From contig NZ_BCMG01000005.1 of assembly GCF_002217945.1 (NCBI RefSeq), forward strand, positions 106,103 to 170,102: a DNA stretch of 64,000 nt, given 5' to 3'. This document shows positions 51,890 to 61,964 of the stretch, one piece after another. Origin of the DNA: Secundilactobacillus silagei JCM 19001. Lineage in GTDB: Bacteria; Bacillota; Bacilli; Lactobacillales; Lactobacillaceae. The notes beneath the pieces were generated by a model. That model had not been told where the DNA came from, did not search any database, and was given only the letters and a program-made list of their open reading frames with translations. A program made the position numbers and the translations under genes. Numbering within the stretch: the stretch's first letter is position 1; each line of letters starts with the position of its first letter.

Positions 51890-53878
51890 TTATCGATACG
51901 ATTCGCTATTTTGAATATAAGTAATTTCGTCAAAGGAAATCCGCTGCTGCAATTTTTCTGCGAGATCCGCGGAAATATCGCCCTTAGCGATTGCCCGCTG
52001 AATCAGTTCATATTCCGCATGGAAGGCACGCATGAAGAGCTGGTAGACCATGTTGGGATCGACATCCCCGCCACGAATTCGACGGTGGCGCGTCCGATAA
52101 AAGCGCCGAACAAGGTTAGTTTCAACCCCATTTTCACCGCTATTACGCTTCAGATAATCCATCACCGCTTCAAAACCGGCTTCTTCAATGGGTAAAATAT
52201 CTTCGCCATGTTTTTCAAACGCCTCACGCCAATAAACTTCTTCCAGCGCCACCGGGGCAGTCAAAAAGGCTTCCTGTGCGCGGTGCAGGTCTTTGTAGAG
52301 CGTCCCAATATGGAGACTAAAGCGAATTCGCAGCCACACGTTCTTCCAGACTTTTTCATCTGCGGAAAAATGGTTTAGCTCTAAGAATTTATTGTAGTAA
52401 GTCATTTCATCTTCTGTGATTTGACCCTTTTCAAACATTTCCTGGATCTTTTGGCTTTCAACTTTGTGTACCTGTTTCATAATTTGCCGTTCGATCCGTA
52501 AATTCGGTGTCGCATCCAAGATCAAGGCCTGCTGAAGTGAATCAATGACGATCTGAGCCTCTGCTGGATGTTCCTTTTCCGCAACTAAATCACTGATACC
52601 GGCTTGAATCATCCGCCGAACCCACTTATACCGTGGCTGCGTTGACTTCTGACTTGGCAGTAGTAACGGTACAAAAATGGTTGGCAGCAGTAAACTGGTT
52701 AAAATCACGACGGCGGCCAGAAAGATCAACGGTCCCCGCAACAAGAACGCATGCCCGTTGACCATGGTTGGAATTGAAAAAGCCAAGGACAACGTAATCG
52801 TCCCGTTAGCTCCACTCAGTGCCATGACCAAACTATCACGCCAGATATGATCACTCTTCGTCCGCCGTTTGAGTAAAAAGCGGGTCCATAACAAGCGAAT
52901 AATGCCCTTTAAAGCATACAAGAAAAGGCCTAATAATAATAACTTAGGAATCGTGATCTGCGTATCCGCGTGGGCGTTTAAAGCCCGAATCACGTCTGGT
53001 AGCGAAAGCCCTAAGAGCACGAACACCGTCCCGGATAAAACGCCACTGAGAATTTCCCAGACGTTGCTGGTCACGATCTGCATTCGCGATGACGTCAAGC
53101 GCAATTTATCCCGTTCGGATCCCTGAACCATTCCGGCTGCAACAACTGCCAAAATACCGGACAAAGCCAATTTTTCAGCTAACAAATACACCAGAAATGG
53201 TGTTAACAGCTGAATCAGTACCATGATCAACGGTGTGTCATCGTTATGCCGAATCAGAAATAGTCGCGAACTGACCACCATCACACCGATGAAGGCACCA
53301 AATAACAGGCCGCCAAGAAATTCCCAGGCAAACATGCCAACGGCCGTGCCAATTGAGAACTTGCCTGACATATAAGCCGCCAAGGCCATATCAAAAATAA
53401 CGATCCCGGCAGCATCGTTAAACAGCGATTCATGCTGTAAAGTGGCCGCCTGTTCTTCCGCAATTGGGTTCGCTTCGAAAATCGAGTTCACCGCAGAAGC
53501 ATCGGTAGGCGCCACGATGGCAACCAAAGCAAAACTTAAGCTCAGCGGCAAGATTACGTAAAGCGCATGAACACTCGTCCCAACAATGAGCACCGTGACC
53601 ACTACCAGTCCAACGGCTAACGACAAGATATTAGTAATCGAGCGTCCGATCCAAAACCGGGAGCTGTTCTGCGCTTCATTGAATAGCATCGGGGCAATAA
53701 TCGCAAACGCAAACGTTGATGGGTCTAAATGAAACCCCTTATAAGCTGGTAGTAATGCCAGCAGTAACCCCAATATAATTAGAAAAAATGGCAATGGAAT
53801 AGCCGTGACGTGCCGCGACAAAATATTGGCGAGCACCACCACAGCTAAAATAATAATTAATAACAGTACTTGATCCAT
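51890..53878 (-). CDS. CPA1-family Na+(K+)/H+ antiporter, NhaP type
   Basis: 662 residues. The N-terminal 410 or so hold 11-12 membrane segments with the ion-binding VAIVAPTDASAV and HESLFNDAAGIVIFDMA motifs (ND pair of electroneutral antiporters). The C-terminal 240 residues are a cytoplasmic, helical, charged domain present in NhaP/NhaK-like proteins of Firmicutes. It swaps protons for sodium or potassium across the membrane. A possible link to the adjacent TMEM175-like channel is based only on position. Confidence 0.93.
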   Translation of the reverse strand: MDQVLLLIIILAVVVLANILSRHVTAIPLPFFLIILGLLLALLPAYKGFHLDPSTFAFAIIAPMLFNEAQNSSRFWIGRSITNILSLAVGLVVVTVLIVGTSVHALYVILPLSLSFALVAIVAPTDASAVNSIFEANPIAEEQAATLQHESLFNDAAGIVIFDMALAAYMSGKFSIGTAVGMFAWEFLGGLLFGAFIGVMVVSSRLFLIRHNDDTPLIMVLIQLLTPFLVYLLAEKLALSGILAVVAAGMVQGSERDKLRLTSSRMQIVTSNVWEILSGVLSGTVFVLLGLSLPDVIRALNAHADTQITIPKLLLLGLFLYALKGIIRLLWTRFLLKRRTKSDHIWRDSLVMALSGANGTITLSLAFSIPTMVNGHAFLLRGPLIFLAAVVILTSLLLPTIFVPLLLPSQKSTQPRYKWVRRMIQAGISDLVAEKEHPAEAQIVIDSLQQALILDATPNLRIERQIMKQVHKVESQKIQEMFEKGQITEDEMTYYNKFLELNHFSADEKVWKNVWLRIRFSLHIGTLYKDLHRAQEAFLTAPVALEEVYWREAFEKHGEDILPIEEAGFEAVMDYLKRNSGENGVETNLVRRFYRTRHRRIRGGDVDPNMVYQLFMRAFHAEYELIQRAIAKGDISADLAEKLQQRISFDEITYIQNSESYR

Positions 53879-53977
53879 AACTTACCCTCACCCCACTCTT
53901 ATAAAACCAGTATAACGGTGTTAATGGGATTTGCCACAAATTTTGTTTACTTTTGAAAAACTGTTTAGAGGACCTAC

Positions 53978-54769
53978 TTATAGGTACTTAGCGTCTCTAA
54001 CCGGATCCTGAGAAGTCAAGATTTTCGGTCCGTCCTGAGTAATCACTAAAGTATGCTCAAACTGAGCTGATGGTTTCCCGTCAGCAGTGACATAGTATTC
54101 CCAAGAATGGTCAGCCGTTTCCATTGACCGAATCTCACGGGTGCCTAAATTGACCATGGGTTCAATGGTAATGGTCATCCCCTCGCGCAATCGCAGGCCC
54201 TTACCCGCCACACCATAGGCTGGCACGTCCGGTTGTTCATGCATTGTGGGCTGAATCCCGTGACCAATTAATTCACGCACATCGCCCATGTGGTTTTCCG
54301 TTTCCACATATTGTTGAATGGCTGCACCAACATCGCCCAGGCGGTTACCGATCACGGCTTGATCAATACCGCGGTACAGTGATTCCCTAGTAACATCAAG
54401 CAGACGTTGGCTGTCTTTTGAGATTTCACCCACAGCGTAACTACGACAGGCATCACTCAAAAAGCCGTTCAGGTTCACAACCAGATCGACTGCAACCACG
54501 TCACCGGACTTCAACATCAAGGCCTTTCTAGGCGTTGCGTGGGCCACTTCATCGTTGACGTTCACGCAAGTCGCGTATTTATAACCTTCAAAGCCCTTTT
54601 CTTCCGCAGTAGCGCCGTGGCCTTCAATGTAAGAATTGGCAAATTTTTCAATTTCCCAGGTTGAAATGCCCGGTTTAATAACGGCTTCAAGACCATTTAA
54701 GACACCTGCTAAAACCGCGCCTGATGCGCGCATCTGTTTAATTTCACGTGCTGACTTTAATGTAATCAT
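53978..54769 (-). CDS. map: Methionine aminopeptidase type I
   Basis: 263 residues. Five metal ligands are recognisable: Asp in VVAVDLVVNLNG and FLSDACRSYA, His in GHGIQPTMHEQP, Glu in TITIEPMV and Glu in AQFEHTLVI. AAAGGAG precedes the ATG. It removes the initiator Met from nascent proteins. It is a single-gene unit here, away from the ribosomal gene cluster where map often lies. Confidence 0.97.
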   Translation of the reverse strand: MITLKSAREIKQMRASGAVLAGVLNGLEAVIKPGISTWEIEKFANSYIEGHGATAEEKGFEGYKYATCVNVNDEVAHATPRKALMLKSGDVVAVDLVVNLNGFLSDACRSYAVGEISKDSQRLLDVTRESLYRGIDQAVIGNRLGDVGAAIQQYVETENHMGDVRELIGHGIQPTMHEQPDVPAYGVAGKGLRLREGMTITIEPMVNLGTREIRSMETADHSWEYYVTADGKPSAQFEHTLVITQDGPKILTSQDPVRDAKYL

Positions 54770-54888
54770 ATGCTGCTCCTTTATTTTTACTTACAACTTT
54801 TAAGCTGACCTCATGCTTCATCTACCAGCAGACCATTATACGCCAACCTGCAACTAAAGGCGCTATTAACACCCCTACTAGATTGGCA

Positions 54889-57800
54889 TTATGGTAGGAC
54901 AATTTTAGCCACTGATTTACCCTGACCTACTGGCTGAACTTGAATCTGGTAAGGGATGGTTTCTTGTAACAGTGTCACGTGGCTGATAATACCAATCATG
55001 CGATTGCTGGACTCAACGTTTTCCAGGGCTTTCATCGCCGTTGACAGCGATTCTTGATCCAGTGAACCAAACCCTTCGTCAATAAATAAGGCGTCAATGC
55101 TGATGCCACCAGATTCATTTTGAATCGATTCACCAAGTGCCAGTGCCAAACTCAAGGCAGCAATGAAACTTTCACCGCCTGACAGCGTATGGACGCTCCG
55201 TACTTGACCGACATTGTCATCATAAACGTCAATTTCCAGGCCCGTATTCTTTTGATAGGCCCCGGCTTCCAAATGAAGCTGCATCGAATAACGGCCAGAA
55301 CTCAATTGCTTCAAATGCTGATTAGCAATGACCAAAATTTCAGCTAACTGGGCTCTGAGGACATAACGTTCCAACCCCAGTTTATTATCACCGCCACCCG
55401 CGACGGTTTCAACTAATAGCTGAAGTTCATTCAATTCATCTAACTGAGCCGCAACTTGGTGCGTGGTAGTTTTTAATTGTGCCAAAATATCACCGTTTAC
55501 GGTAACCTGCTGCTGTCTATCATCAGCCAGTTTCTGGGCTGTCTTCAACTGTGTCTTAGTCTCATTTAACTGTTGCTGAATAACGGTTAAATCAACGGTC
55601 TGCTTATCACCAACTAACTGCTCATAAGCCGCGACATCCGCCTTGGCAGCTGTCATCGCTTGCTGGAAATCTTGCAGCGTTTGTTTAAGTGCCGATATTT
55701 CGTCAAGCTGACCCATTAACCCTATAAATTGAGTCATTTGATCTGCACCTAGATGGACTTTTACGGCCTGTTCCAAAGTGCCGGTAAGCTTGGTCAGCCG
55801 TTGTTCGGTTACCTGCAACGTTGATTCTGTAGTATGCAAATTAGCTTGCGTTGTCGCTATTTGTTCCTTACATTGCTGTAAGGCTTGATGATTCGTTTGA
55901 ACTTGTTGCTGGTAGTCAGCAACTCGCTGACGCTGTTGCGTCAAATAATCATCAAGCGCGGTCAAATCGGCAAATTGGGCCGGTAATTGCTTTTGAGCTG
56001 CGTCCAGTTTAGTCTGAGTGGTTTGCTGGGTTAATTTGGCCGACTGAACTCGTTGCTTCAGCGTTTGAATGGTTTGCTGCTGGCGTTCAATTTCAGCGGT
56101 TTTGGTTTGCCGTTCCGCAATTGCCTGGTCAATTTGCAAGAGCTGCTGTTTAACCGCACCAAGCTGCTGTTCAGTTTGGGCTTCTTGTTCAGTCACTTGT
56201 GAAAGCATATCGGTCACTGTCACACTAGCTTGAACTTTAAGCTGCGTCCGTAAGGCTTGAGCCTGCTGCTTAACGACCTGAGTTTGTTTTTCTAAGACCT
56301 GCTGCTGATTTGATAAATCAGCCAGCGCCTTTGTTTGCTGATCTTTTAATTGCTGGAGTGCCTGCTCAGCCGCCTTGATAGTTTCATTATCAACTAGCTT
56401 CGTTTCGGTGACGGCGTGGGGTGCTGGGTGGGCCACACTGCCGCAGACCGGACATGGCGTCCCGGGTTTCAGCTGACTGGCCAATACCGCAATTTGCCCC
56501 GCCAACCACTGATTTCTGAGATTCTCATAGTCAGCACTGGCGGTTTTAACTTTTTGACTGATGGCCGTCACTGCTGATTGGGCATCTGCCACCAACTTTT
56601 TTTTCTCAGCTAGTTGTGACTGCTGATCAAACAAATCGCTCACCCGTTTTTCCTGAGCCGTCTGATCAGCCTGCAGTGCTGTTAACTGCGCACTGGTTTT
56701 TAGCAGCTCTGACTGGTGATCAATTTGCGCATTCAATTGTTTGAGCCTGTCCTGCTGGGTCACCGTATCCGTCTGAGCCTTTGACAGCGCAGCCGTTGCT
56801 ACTGTGTACTCGCTGGTTTCTTGATCCAACTGAACGTTGAACTGCCGGACCTGTTCGTACAGTGGCCGTTGCTCTGTGAGAACAGCTATTTCAGACTGAA
56901 TACCCGTCATTTTTTTAGCGTTCGCGGTCAAATCTTTTTGCTGCCCGTCAAGTTTTTTCGAGTCTTGGGTTTGGGTGGTTAAATTATGAGTTAAAGTAAC
57001 TTTTTGCCGTTTCAGTTGTTCTTGCTGCTTTGTTAATTCTTGTTGCTGTTCATAATCGTGCTGTTGCTCATGCACCCAGTTCAATGTGTCCAAGCGCTGC
57101 TGTTTCTGATCAATTTTGGACTGCTCAGCTTGAAGCTGCTGTTCTGCTTGCCGTTTTGCGGCCAATTTTTCAATGTTTTGGTTCATTTTTTGAGCCGTTT
57201 CAAGTTGCTGGTTCAACTGATTAACTTGCTGCTGGGTCTGGTCTAACACCTGTTTGGCAGTTGTTAACTCCGTCTGATCTTGCTGGTACTGACCTTCTAG
57301 CTGAGTAAGGTCATGGTCACCATCAGAATCAGTCCAGCGCACCCGTTTCAGCCCACTGTCAATCACCGACCGTGCCGATTTAATCTGTTCTCGTTGGGTA
57401 TTCAGCTGCTGTTTGAGTACCGTTGCCCAACGTTGAAATAACTGGGTGCCAAACACTTTTCTGAGGATGGCTTCTTTGGCACTGGAATCCGAAACCAGAA
57501 AACGTCTAAATTCACCTTGCGGGAGCAGGACAATTTGAACAAACTGTTTGCGGCTGATCTGCAAAATATCGGTCAGTTTCAGGTTAATCTCCTGCATCCG
57601 GGTAATTTCATCAGTCTTAATCCCGTCTTTAAAAATCATCAATTTACCGCTGCTGGGATAGTCACGGGTACCCGTACCGCGCTTCTTAGCTAGGGTTTGC
57701 TTGGGTTGACGCGTGACCTCATACTCTAACCCCTTATGCTCAAACTTCAGCGTCACTGCCGTGGGTTCATCCGCTTCGGCGAAATCTGAGCGTAACGCTG

Positions 57801-57987
57801 AAGGATCACGGTCATCACTGGCACTTTCGCCGTATAGCGCAAACGTCATCGCGTCAAAGAGCGTGGTTTTCCCACTGCCAGTTGGACCAGCGATCAAAAA
57901 GATCGACGCCTCGTCCAACTGGGTAAAATCAATCGTTTGCTTGGCGTACGGGCCAAAGTTCGTCAGTTTAAGCTGCAGTGGTTTCAT
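54889..57987 (-). CDS. sbcC: Exonuclease subunit SbcC
   Basis: 1032 residues. Walker A AGPTGSGKTTLFDAMTFALYG is at the N-terminus, signature LSGGESFIAALSLALALGE and Walker B DALFIDEGFGSLD at the C-terminus. Two long Gln-rich coiled-coil arms lie between, with a CPVC zinc hook (TPCPVCGSVAHP) near residue 515-525 at their tip. With SbcD it cleaves hairpins and DNA ends. It overlaps sbcD by 4 bp. Unlike YhaN, this paralogue keeps the zinc hook and has no membrane stretch. Confidence 0.96.
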   Translation of the reverse strand: MKPLQLKLTNFGPYAKQTIDFTQLDEASIFLIAGPTGSGKTTLFDAMTFALYGESASDDRDPSALRSDFAEADEPTAVTLKFEHKGLEYEVTRQPKQTLAKKRGTGTRDYPSSGKLMIFKDGIKTDEITRMQEINLKLTDILQISRKQFVQIVLLPQGEFRRFLVSDSSAKEAILRKVFGTQLFQRWATVLKQQLNTQREQIKSARSVIDSGLKRVRWTDSDGDHDLTQLEGQYQQDQTELTTAKQVLDQTQQQVNQLNQQLETAQKMNQNIEKLAAKRQAEQQLQAEQSKIDQKQQRLDTLNWVHEQQHDYEQQQELTKQQEQLKRQKVTLTHNLTTQTQDSKKLDGQQKDLTANAKKMTGIQSEIAVLTEQRPLYEQVRQFNVQLDQETSEYTVATAALSKAQTDTVTQQDRLKQLNAQIDHQSELLKTSAQLTALQADQTAQEKRVSDLFDQQSQLAEKKKLVADAQSAVTAISQKVKTASADYENLRNQWLAGQIAVLASQLKPGTPCPVCGSVAHPAPHAVTETKLVDNETIKAAEQALQQLKDQQTKALADLSNQQQVLEKQTQVVKQQAQALRTQLKVQASVTVTDMLSQVTEQEAQTEQQLGAVKQQLLQIDQAIAERQTKTAEIERQQQTIQTLKQRVQSAKLTQQTTQTKLDAAQKQLPAQFADLTALDDYLTQQRQRVADYQQQVQTNHQALQQCKEQIATTQANLHTTESTLQVTEQRLTKLTGTLEQAVKVHLGADQMTQFIGLMGQLDEISALKQTLQDFQQAMTAAKADVAAYEQLVGDKQTVDLTVIQQQLNETKTQLKTAQKLADDRQQQVTVNGDILAQLKTTTHQVAAQLDELNELQLLVETVAGGGDNKLGLERYVLRAQLAEILVIANQHLKQLSSGRYSMQLHLEAGAYQKNTGLEIDVYDDNVGQVRSVHTLSGGESFIAALSLALALGESIQNESGGISIDALFIDEGFGSLDQESLSTAMKALENVESSNRMIGIISHVTLLQETIPYQIQVQPVGQGKSVAKIVLP

Positions 57988-59126
57988 GCTTGATCACCGC
58001 CTTCATTTGCCTGCTTGAGTGCTGCTCTCGCCCATTTTTCCTGTTGCGAAGTTAAGTTCTCCTTAGCCACTTGTTCGTAAAAATCTCCCAGCAACGCCAT
58101 TGGAGACTTTTGCTGAATCTGCTGACTCGTTTCCCCATGGTAGCGAACCTGTGATTCAAAACCAGCTGCCCGTCCTAAAGTGACGATTCGCGGAAAGACT
58201 GCTCGTAATCGTGCCATAACGTTAGGAATCGGCTGCCTATCCGTCAAAGTGATGCCAACATAGTCCTCGTGATTGATCGAATCATCATCGGCAGACGCGA
58301 TCAGGTCATCAAAACTGCTGGTTATCTGTCTGACGTCATGGATCGGTGTAATTGGCTTAAACGTCACTTTGACTGGTGTCTCATCCGTATCCACGATCCA
58401 GACCCCCTTGTGCTGGTTAGCCTCCGACAGCGAAAACTTAACTGGCGAACCACTGTAGCGAGCATTGGGCAAGTGCAGCGCGTCCTTACCGTGCAAATGT
58501 CCCAAGGCAACGTAGTCAAAATCCGCTAATAGATCCGTTGGGACCGCGGCTAGACCACCAACCGTTAGATTCGTTTCCGAGTCAGTGGTTGAACTGCCAG
58601 CCACAAAAAAATGCGCCACTAAGAGGTGCTTCTTAGCTGGATCAAAGTGTGTCTTCATCTCCGTAACCACCCGTGCAAAAGCCTGGTCTAGGTGCTGGAT
58701 AGACTCATCGTTAAAATATTGCTGCGCCGCGAAGGGTTCAAAATAAGGACATAGGAAAAGCTGCGTATCCGTTAATTCAATCGGGGTAAAAGCCTGACTC
58801 AAATCCGTGTGCAGGTACAAATGAGTAGCTTTAAACCAAGGTGTCCCCGTTGCTAATCGTGTCGCACTATCATGGTTACCGGAAATTGCGTAGAGGGGAA
58901 TCTGGTCAGTTAGATTCAGTTGCTGCAACATTTGGTTAACCATTGCCACTGATGCTTCGCTGGGCAGCCGTCGGTCATAGACATCGCCGGCAATAATCAG
59001 GCCATCAACTTGTTCGGCCTGGGCAATTTGTTCGATTTGGTCAAAGGCATTTTGCTGCTCATCGGTCAGATCAAAACCATGAAGCCGTCGACCAATGTGC
59101 CAATCCGCTGTATGTAGCAATTTCAC
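57984..59126 (-). CDS. sbcD: Exonuclease subunit SbcD
   Basis: 380 residues, Mre11-type nuclease. Motifs in order: LLHTADWHIGRRLHG, IIAGDVYDRRLPS, ISGNHDS, LLVAHFF and YVALGHLHGKD. The C-terminal part is the SbcD capping domain. The ATGA overlap couples it to sbcC. A stand-alone two-gene operon starts here; the upstream 160 bp hold both its promoter and that of the divergent ogt. Confidence 0.96.
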   Translation of the reverse strand: MKLLHTADWHIGRRLHGFDLTDEQQNAFDQIEQIAQAEQVDGLIIAGDVYDRRLPSEASVAMVNQMLQQLNLTDQIPLYAISGNHDSATRLATGTPWFKATHLYLHTDLSQAFTPIELTDTQLFLCPYFEPFAAQQYFNDESIQHLDQAFARVVTEMKTHFDPAKKHLLVAHFFVAGSSTTDSETNLTVGGLAAVPTDLLADFDYVALGHLHGKDALHLPNARYSGSPVKFSLSEANQHKGVWIVDTDETPVKVTFKPITPIHDVRQITSSFDDLIASADDDSINHEDYVGITLTDRQPIPNVMARLRAVFPRIVTLGRAAGFESQVRYHGETSQQIQQKSPMALLGDFYEQVAKENLTSQQEKWARAALKQANEGGDQA

Positions 59127-59285
59127 TATTATCGATCTCCGTTCGTATTAGATACTATTTATTTTAGCAAATTAACCGCCCTTGGAAAAGATAACGGGCG
59201 AACAGATTTTCGATTTATTTGCCATCACTTGCCAAATTCATCAAAATAGCCTAATCTTCAGATAAATTATAAAGGAGCTGATGAC

Positions 59286-59780
59286 ATGCTGCAGACAACT
59301 TATGCCTCACCATTAGGTCAACTGATCCTGTTGGCGGATACCTCACACTTGCTGGGTGTCTGGTATTTTGACCAGACGCATTTAGGCGCCAATTACCCGC
59401 TTGAAACGATCAAACATGGCACTTCCCCCGTGCTAAAACAAACGGCTGAGTGGTTGATCGCTTATTTTAATGGTCAAAAGCCAACCATTGATAAGCTCTC
59501 GTTGGCACCAGAGGCCACACCCTTTCGCCAACAGGTCTATCGTGTTTTGACAACGATCCCCTATGGTCAGACCATGACCTACCAGCAAATTACCGAGCGA
59601 CTGTCTGAACTAAACGGCCACCCAACTGGCTCCGCTCGAGCAGTTGGTGGCGCCGTGGGTCATAACCCAATTTCAATTATCATTCCCTGCCACCGAGTCG
59701 TCGGGTCTAATGGCAGCTTGACCGGTTACGCTGGGGGATTAGCACGAAAAAAGGCGCTGTTAGCGCTGGAACGGGCTTAA
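59286..59780 (+). CDS. ogt: Methylated-DNA-protein-cysteine methyltransferase
   Basis: 164 residues. The acceptor Cys135 is in IIPCHRVVG, preceded by the helix-turn-helix with GSARAVGGAVGHNP (the RAVGxAxxxNP signature with the Arg finger). It removes alkyl groups from O6-alkylguanine in a one-time reaction. AAAGGAG precedes the ATG. It lies divergent from sbcDC, so two DNA-repair units share one intergenic region, and 69 bp before the LOG gene. Confidence 0.95.
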   Translation: MLQTTYASPLGQLILLADTSHLLGVWYFDQTHLGANYPLETIKHGTSPVLKQTAEWLIAYFNGQKPTIDKLSLAPEATPFRQQVYRVLTTIPYGQTMTYQQITERLSELNGHPTGSARAVGGAVGHNPISIIIPCHRVVGSNGSLTGYAGGLARKKALLALERA

Positions 59781-59849
59781 ATGCCGTTAATTGCAATATA
59801 CAATGATACTTACAAAATGCTTGATAGCAACTTTTAGGAGGCAGTTGAA

Positions 59850-60425
59850 ATGATCCAAAAAATTGCGGTTTACTGTGGTGCATCAACCGGAAATTTACCG
59901 ATTTACCAACAAGCGGCTGCTGAACTTGGCGGATACCTGGCGAATCACCAGCTAGAATTAATCTATGGTGGTGGCAATGTCGGTCTAATGGCCGTATTGG
60001 CAACTGCCGTGATCGATGCTGGTGGAAAAGTCCACGGTGTCATGCCTCAAAACCTCGTCGACCGCGGTGCTGCAGCTCACAACCTCACAGATCTGACAGT
60101 GGTTGATAATATGGCGCTGCGTAAACAGCGGATGTTAGCCATGGCTGATGGCTGTATTGCCCTGCCAGGCGGTCCAGGAACCTTAGAAGAAATCGTGGAA
60201 GCCTATTCTTGGGCACGAATCGGCGATAACCCTAACCCCTGTGTTTTTTATAACGTCAATCACTACTACGATCCGTTAAAAACCTTTTTTGATCAAATGG
60301 TCCAGCAAGGCTTTTTGACTGCTGAGCATCGCAGTAAAGTTTTGTTTACCGATCAGCTCACCGAGATCTTTAACTTCATGGCGCATTACACCCCACCAAC
60401 CGTTAGAACCAACTATCAACACTAA
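59850..60425 (+). CDS. LOG family (TIGR00730) phosphoribohydrolase-like protein
   Basis: 191 residues with YCGASTGNLPIYQQAA, GGGNVGLMAVLATA and the diagnostic PGGPGTLEEIVEAYSW. These mark the lysine-decarboxylase-like/LOG group, which releases free bases from nucleoside monophosphates; cytokinin release is known from plant homologues, whereas the bacterial substrate is not settled. AGGAGG precedes the ATG by 8 nt. It ends at a strong terminator. Confidence 0.93.
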   Translation: MIQKIAVYCGASTGNLPIYQQAAAELGGYLANHQLELIYGGGNVGLMAVLATAVIDAGGKVHGVMPQNLVDRGAAAHNLTDLTVVDNMALRKQRMLAMADGCIALPGGPGTLEEIVEAYSWARIGDNPNPCVFYNVNHYYDPLKTFFDQMVQQGFLTAEHRSKVLFTDQLTEIFNFMAHYTPPTVRTNYQH

Positions 60426-60462
60426 AAGTCCTGCCAGTTATCAATTGGCAGGGCTTTTTAGT
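60424..60462 (+). terminator. Terminator of the LOG gene
   Basis: CCTGCCA pairs with TGGCAGG across a 9-nt loop, with a GCTTTTTAG tail. Confidence 0.88.
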
Positions 60463-60536
60463 GTTCAATTTGCTAGATTCTAGTTATAATCATGTAAAAG
60501 TAAAAAGTAGCTATATTATGAAAGGGGCTGTCCATC

Positions 60537-61025
60537 ATGCTTTCCAATGTGCGCTACTCAACACAAGTACACACGGATGTTTTTCAGGGGCTCATTACGT
60601 TAGATAAGCAGGCAACACGTCATTTTTTAGCAACCTGCTCACAACTGGTCTGTTTGGTCGTCTTATTAGCATCGACACTTGGCATGGTGAGCGTGCAGCC
60701 ACTTTCATCAATGAACTATACGGCTGTTAGTCTGCAAGCGGTTTGGGCCGCTCCGGCCGAACGCTTATTTATGTTCTTAATCCTAGGTTCATTTGGTATC
60801 TCATGGATCTTTTGGCTTCGCGACCTTAAATATCAAACTCTGGCTGCAAAATACGATCAGCTTTATCAGGAACACTTAGCCATGATCAAAGCTTCAGCTC
60901 CCCTAACGGAACTGAATGCCCACTATCGCTATCTGATGGCATTGGCCAATCATTTTACACTGACTAGCAATGTGATCTTACTAGCATACGCAGCAGCAAT
61001 TATTATTTATCATCTTCAGCCCTGA
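60537..61025 (+). CDS. Hypothetical membrane protein of 162 residues
   Basis: I do not recognise the family. Three hydrophobic segments are visible: LVCLVVLLASTLGMVSV (about 38-54), ERLFMFLILGSFGISWIFWL (about 76-95) and LTSNVILLAYAAAIIIYH (about 142-159). Between the last two lies a polar helix (DLKYQTLAAKYDQLYQEHLA). An AGTTATAATCATG -10 element lies about 50 bp upstream and GGGG before the ATG. It is bounded by terminators on both sides, so it is a single-gene unit. Confidence 0.72.
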   Translation: MLSNVRYSTQVHTDVFQGLITLDKQATRHFLATCSQLVCLVVLLASTLGMVSVQPLSSMNYTAVSLQAVWAAPAERLFMFLILGSFGISWIFWLRDLKYQTLAAKYDQLYQEHLAMIKASAPLTELNAHYRYLMALANHFTLTSNVILLAYAAAIIIYHLQP

Positions 61026-61032
61026 AGCGATC

Positions 61033-61079
61033 AAAAGCGGGACGATCAAGCCAAATACTTGACCTTGTCCCGTTTTTTT
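61033..61079 (+). terminator. Terminator of the unknown membrane gene
   Basis: AGCGGGAC and TCAAG pair with CTTGA and GTCCCG, followed by seven T residues. Confidence 0.92.
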
Positions 61080-61119
61080 GCCATACTCATCGTGAATTTA
61101 ACCTTTGGAGGTGGGTAAG

Positions 61120-61920
61120 ATGCAAGTGAAACATGATATTGTTTATGATGAAAATCGCCATTTAACACTGGACGCTTACCACGATGGCACTAAGCCGTTT
61201 TTAGGACTGATTATTGATATCCACGGTGGGGGCTGGTTCCGTGGCGACAAAAGTAAGGATGCGGATTGGGCATCTCGTTTAGCTGACCTCGGTTACATGG
61301 TATTAGTCCCCAATTATCGTATGACCCCAGATGTTTATTACCCAGAACCGTTATCTGATATGGCTTCCCTAATGGAGTGGATCTCGCGCAGTGAATACAA
61401 CCAGATGCCAATTGGTGTAGTCGGCTCTTCCGCAGGGGGTAACATGGCGGTTGAAATGGCCATTCGATACGGCATTCCAGCGGTTTCGCTTTCCGGTATT
61501 TTGGATATTGATGACTGGTTGGCCAACCATAAAGATGTGGTCGCTGCTGAAGGCGACACCAGTGGCTTTAACCAGCAGGCCAGTTCAACAATTAATCAAA
61601 ATGGTGCTAACGACGCCTTTTACAAGTGGTTTGTGATGAACTACTTTAACCAGCGCACAGATGAATTAACCGCCGCCACACCCGTTCACCGGGTAACCAG
61701 CGAAACTGGTCCAATGTATCTGGCCAATTCCTTAAATGAATTTGTCCCAACCAGCGGAATTTTATCAATGGCCGATGCCTTGACGGACGTTGGTGTCCCC
61801 TTTGAATTGAATATGGTACCAGGTACGCGTCACGCTAAGGGTTATTTAGATGATGTTTACGATGAAACCGTCGACTTTTTAAAACACCATGTCTTAGTTG
61901 AACACGTGGATGCTAAATGA
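61120..61920 (+). CDS. Alpha/beta hydrolase, carboxylesterase type
   Basis: 266 residues. IDIHGGGWFRGDKS is the HGGGW oxyanion motif of hormone-sensitive-lipase-like esterases; VVGSSAGGNMAVEMA holds the nucleophile Ser in GxSxG form, and TRHAKGYLDD near the end supplies the catalytic His. No signal peptide, so it is probably cytoplasmic. GGAGG lies 7 nt before the ATG at 61120; a TTG start at 61105 falls at the ribosome site. Natural substrates are unknown; short acyl esters are likely from the family. Confidence 0.9.
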   Translation: MQVKHDIVYDENRHLTLDAYHDGTKPFLGLIIDIHGGGWFRGDKSKDADWASRLADLGYMVLVPNYRMTPDVYYPEPLSDMASLMEWISRSEYNQMPIGVVGSSAGGNMAVEMAIRYGIPAVSLSGILDIDDWLANHKDVVAAEGDTSGFNQQASSTINQNGANDAFYKWFVMNYFNQRTDELTAATPVHRVTSETGPMYLANSLNEFVPTSGILSMADALTDVGVPFELNMVPGTRHAKGYLDDVYDETVDFLKHHVLVEHVDAK

Positions 61921-61964
61921 AAAATTAACCCTGTTCAAACGCATCATTATCGTGTATGCTAACG

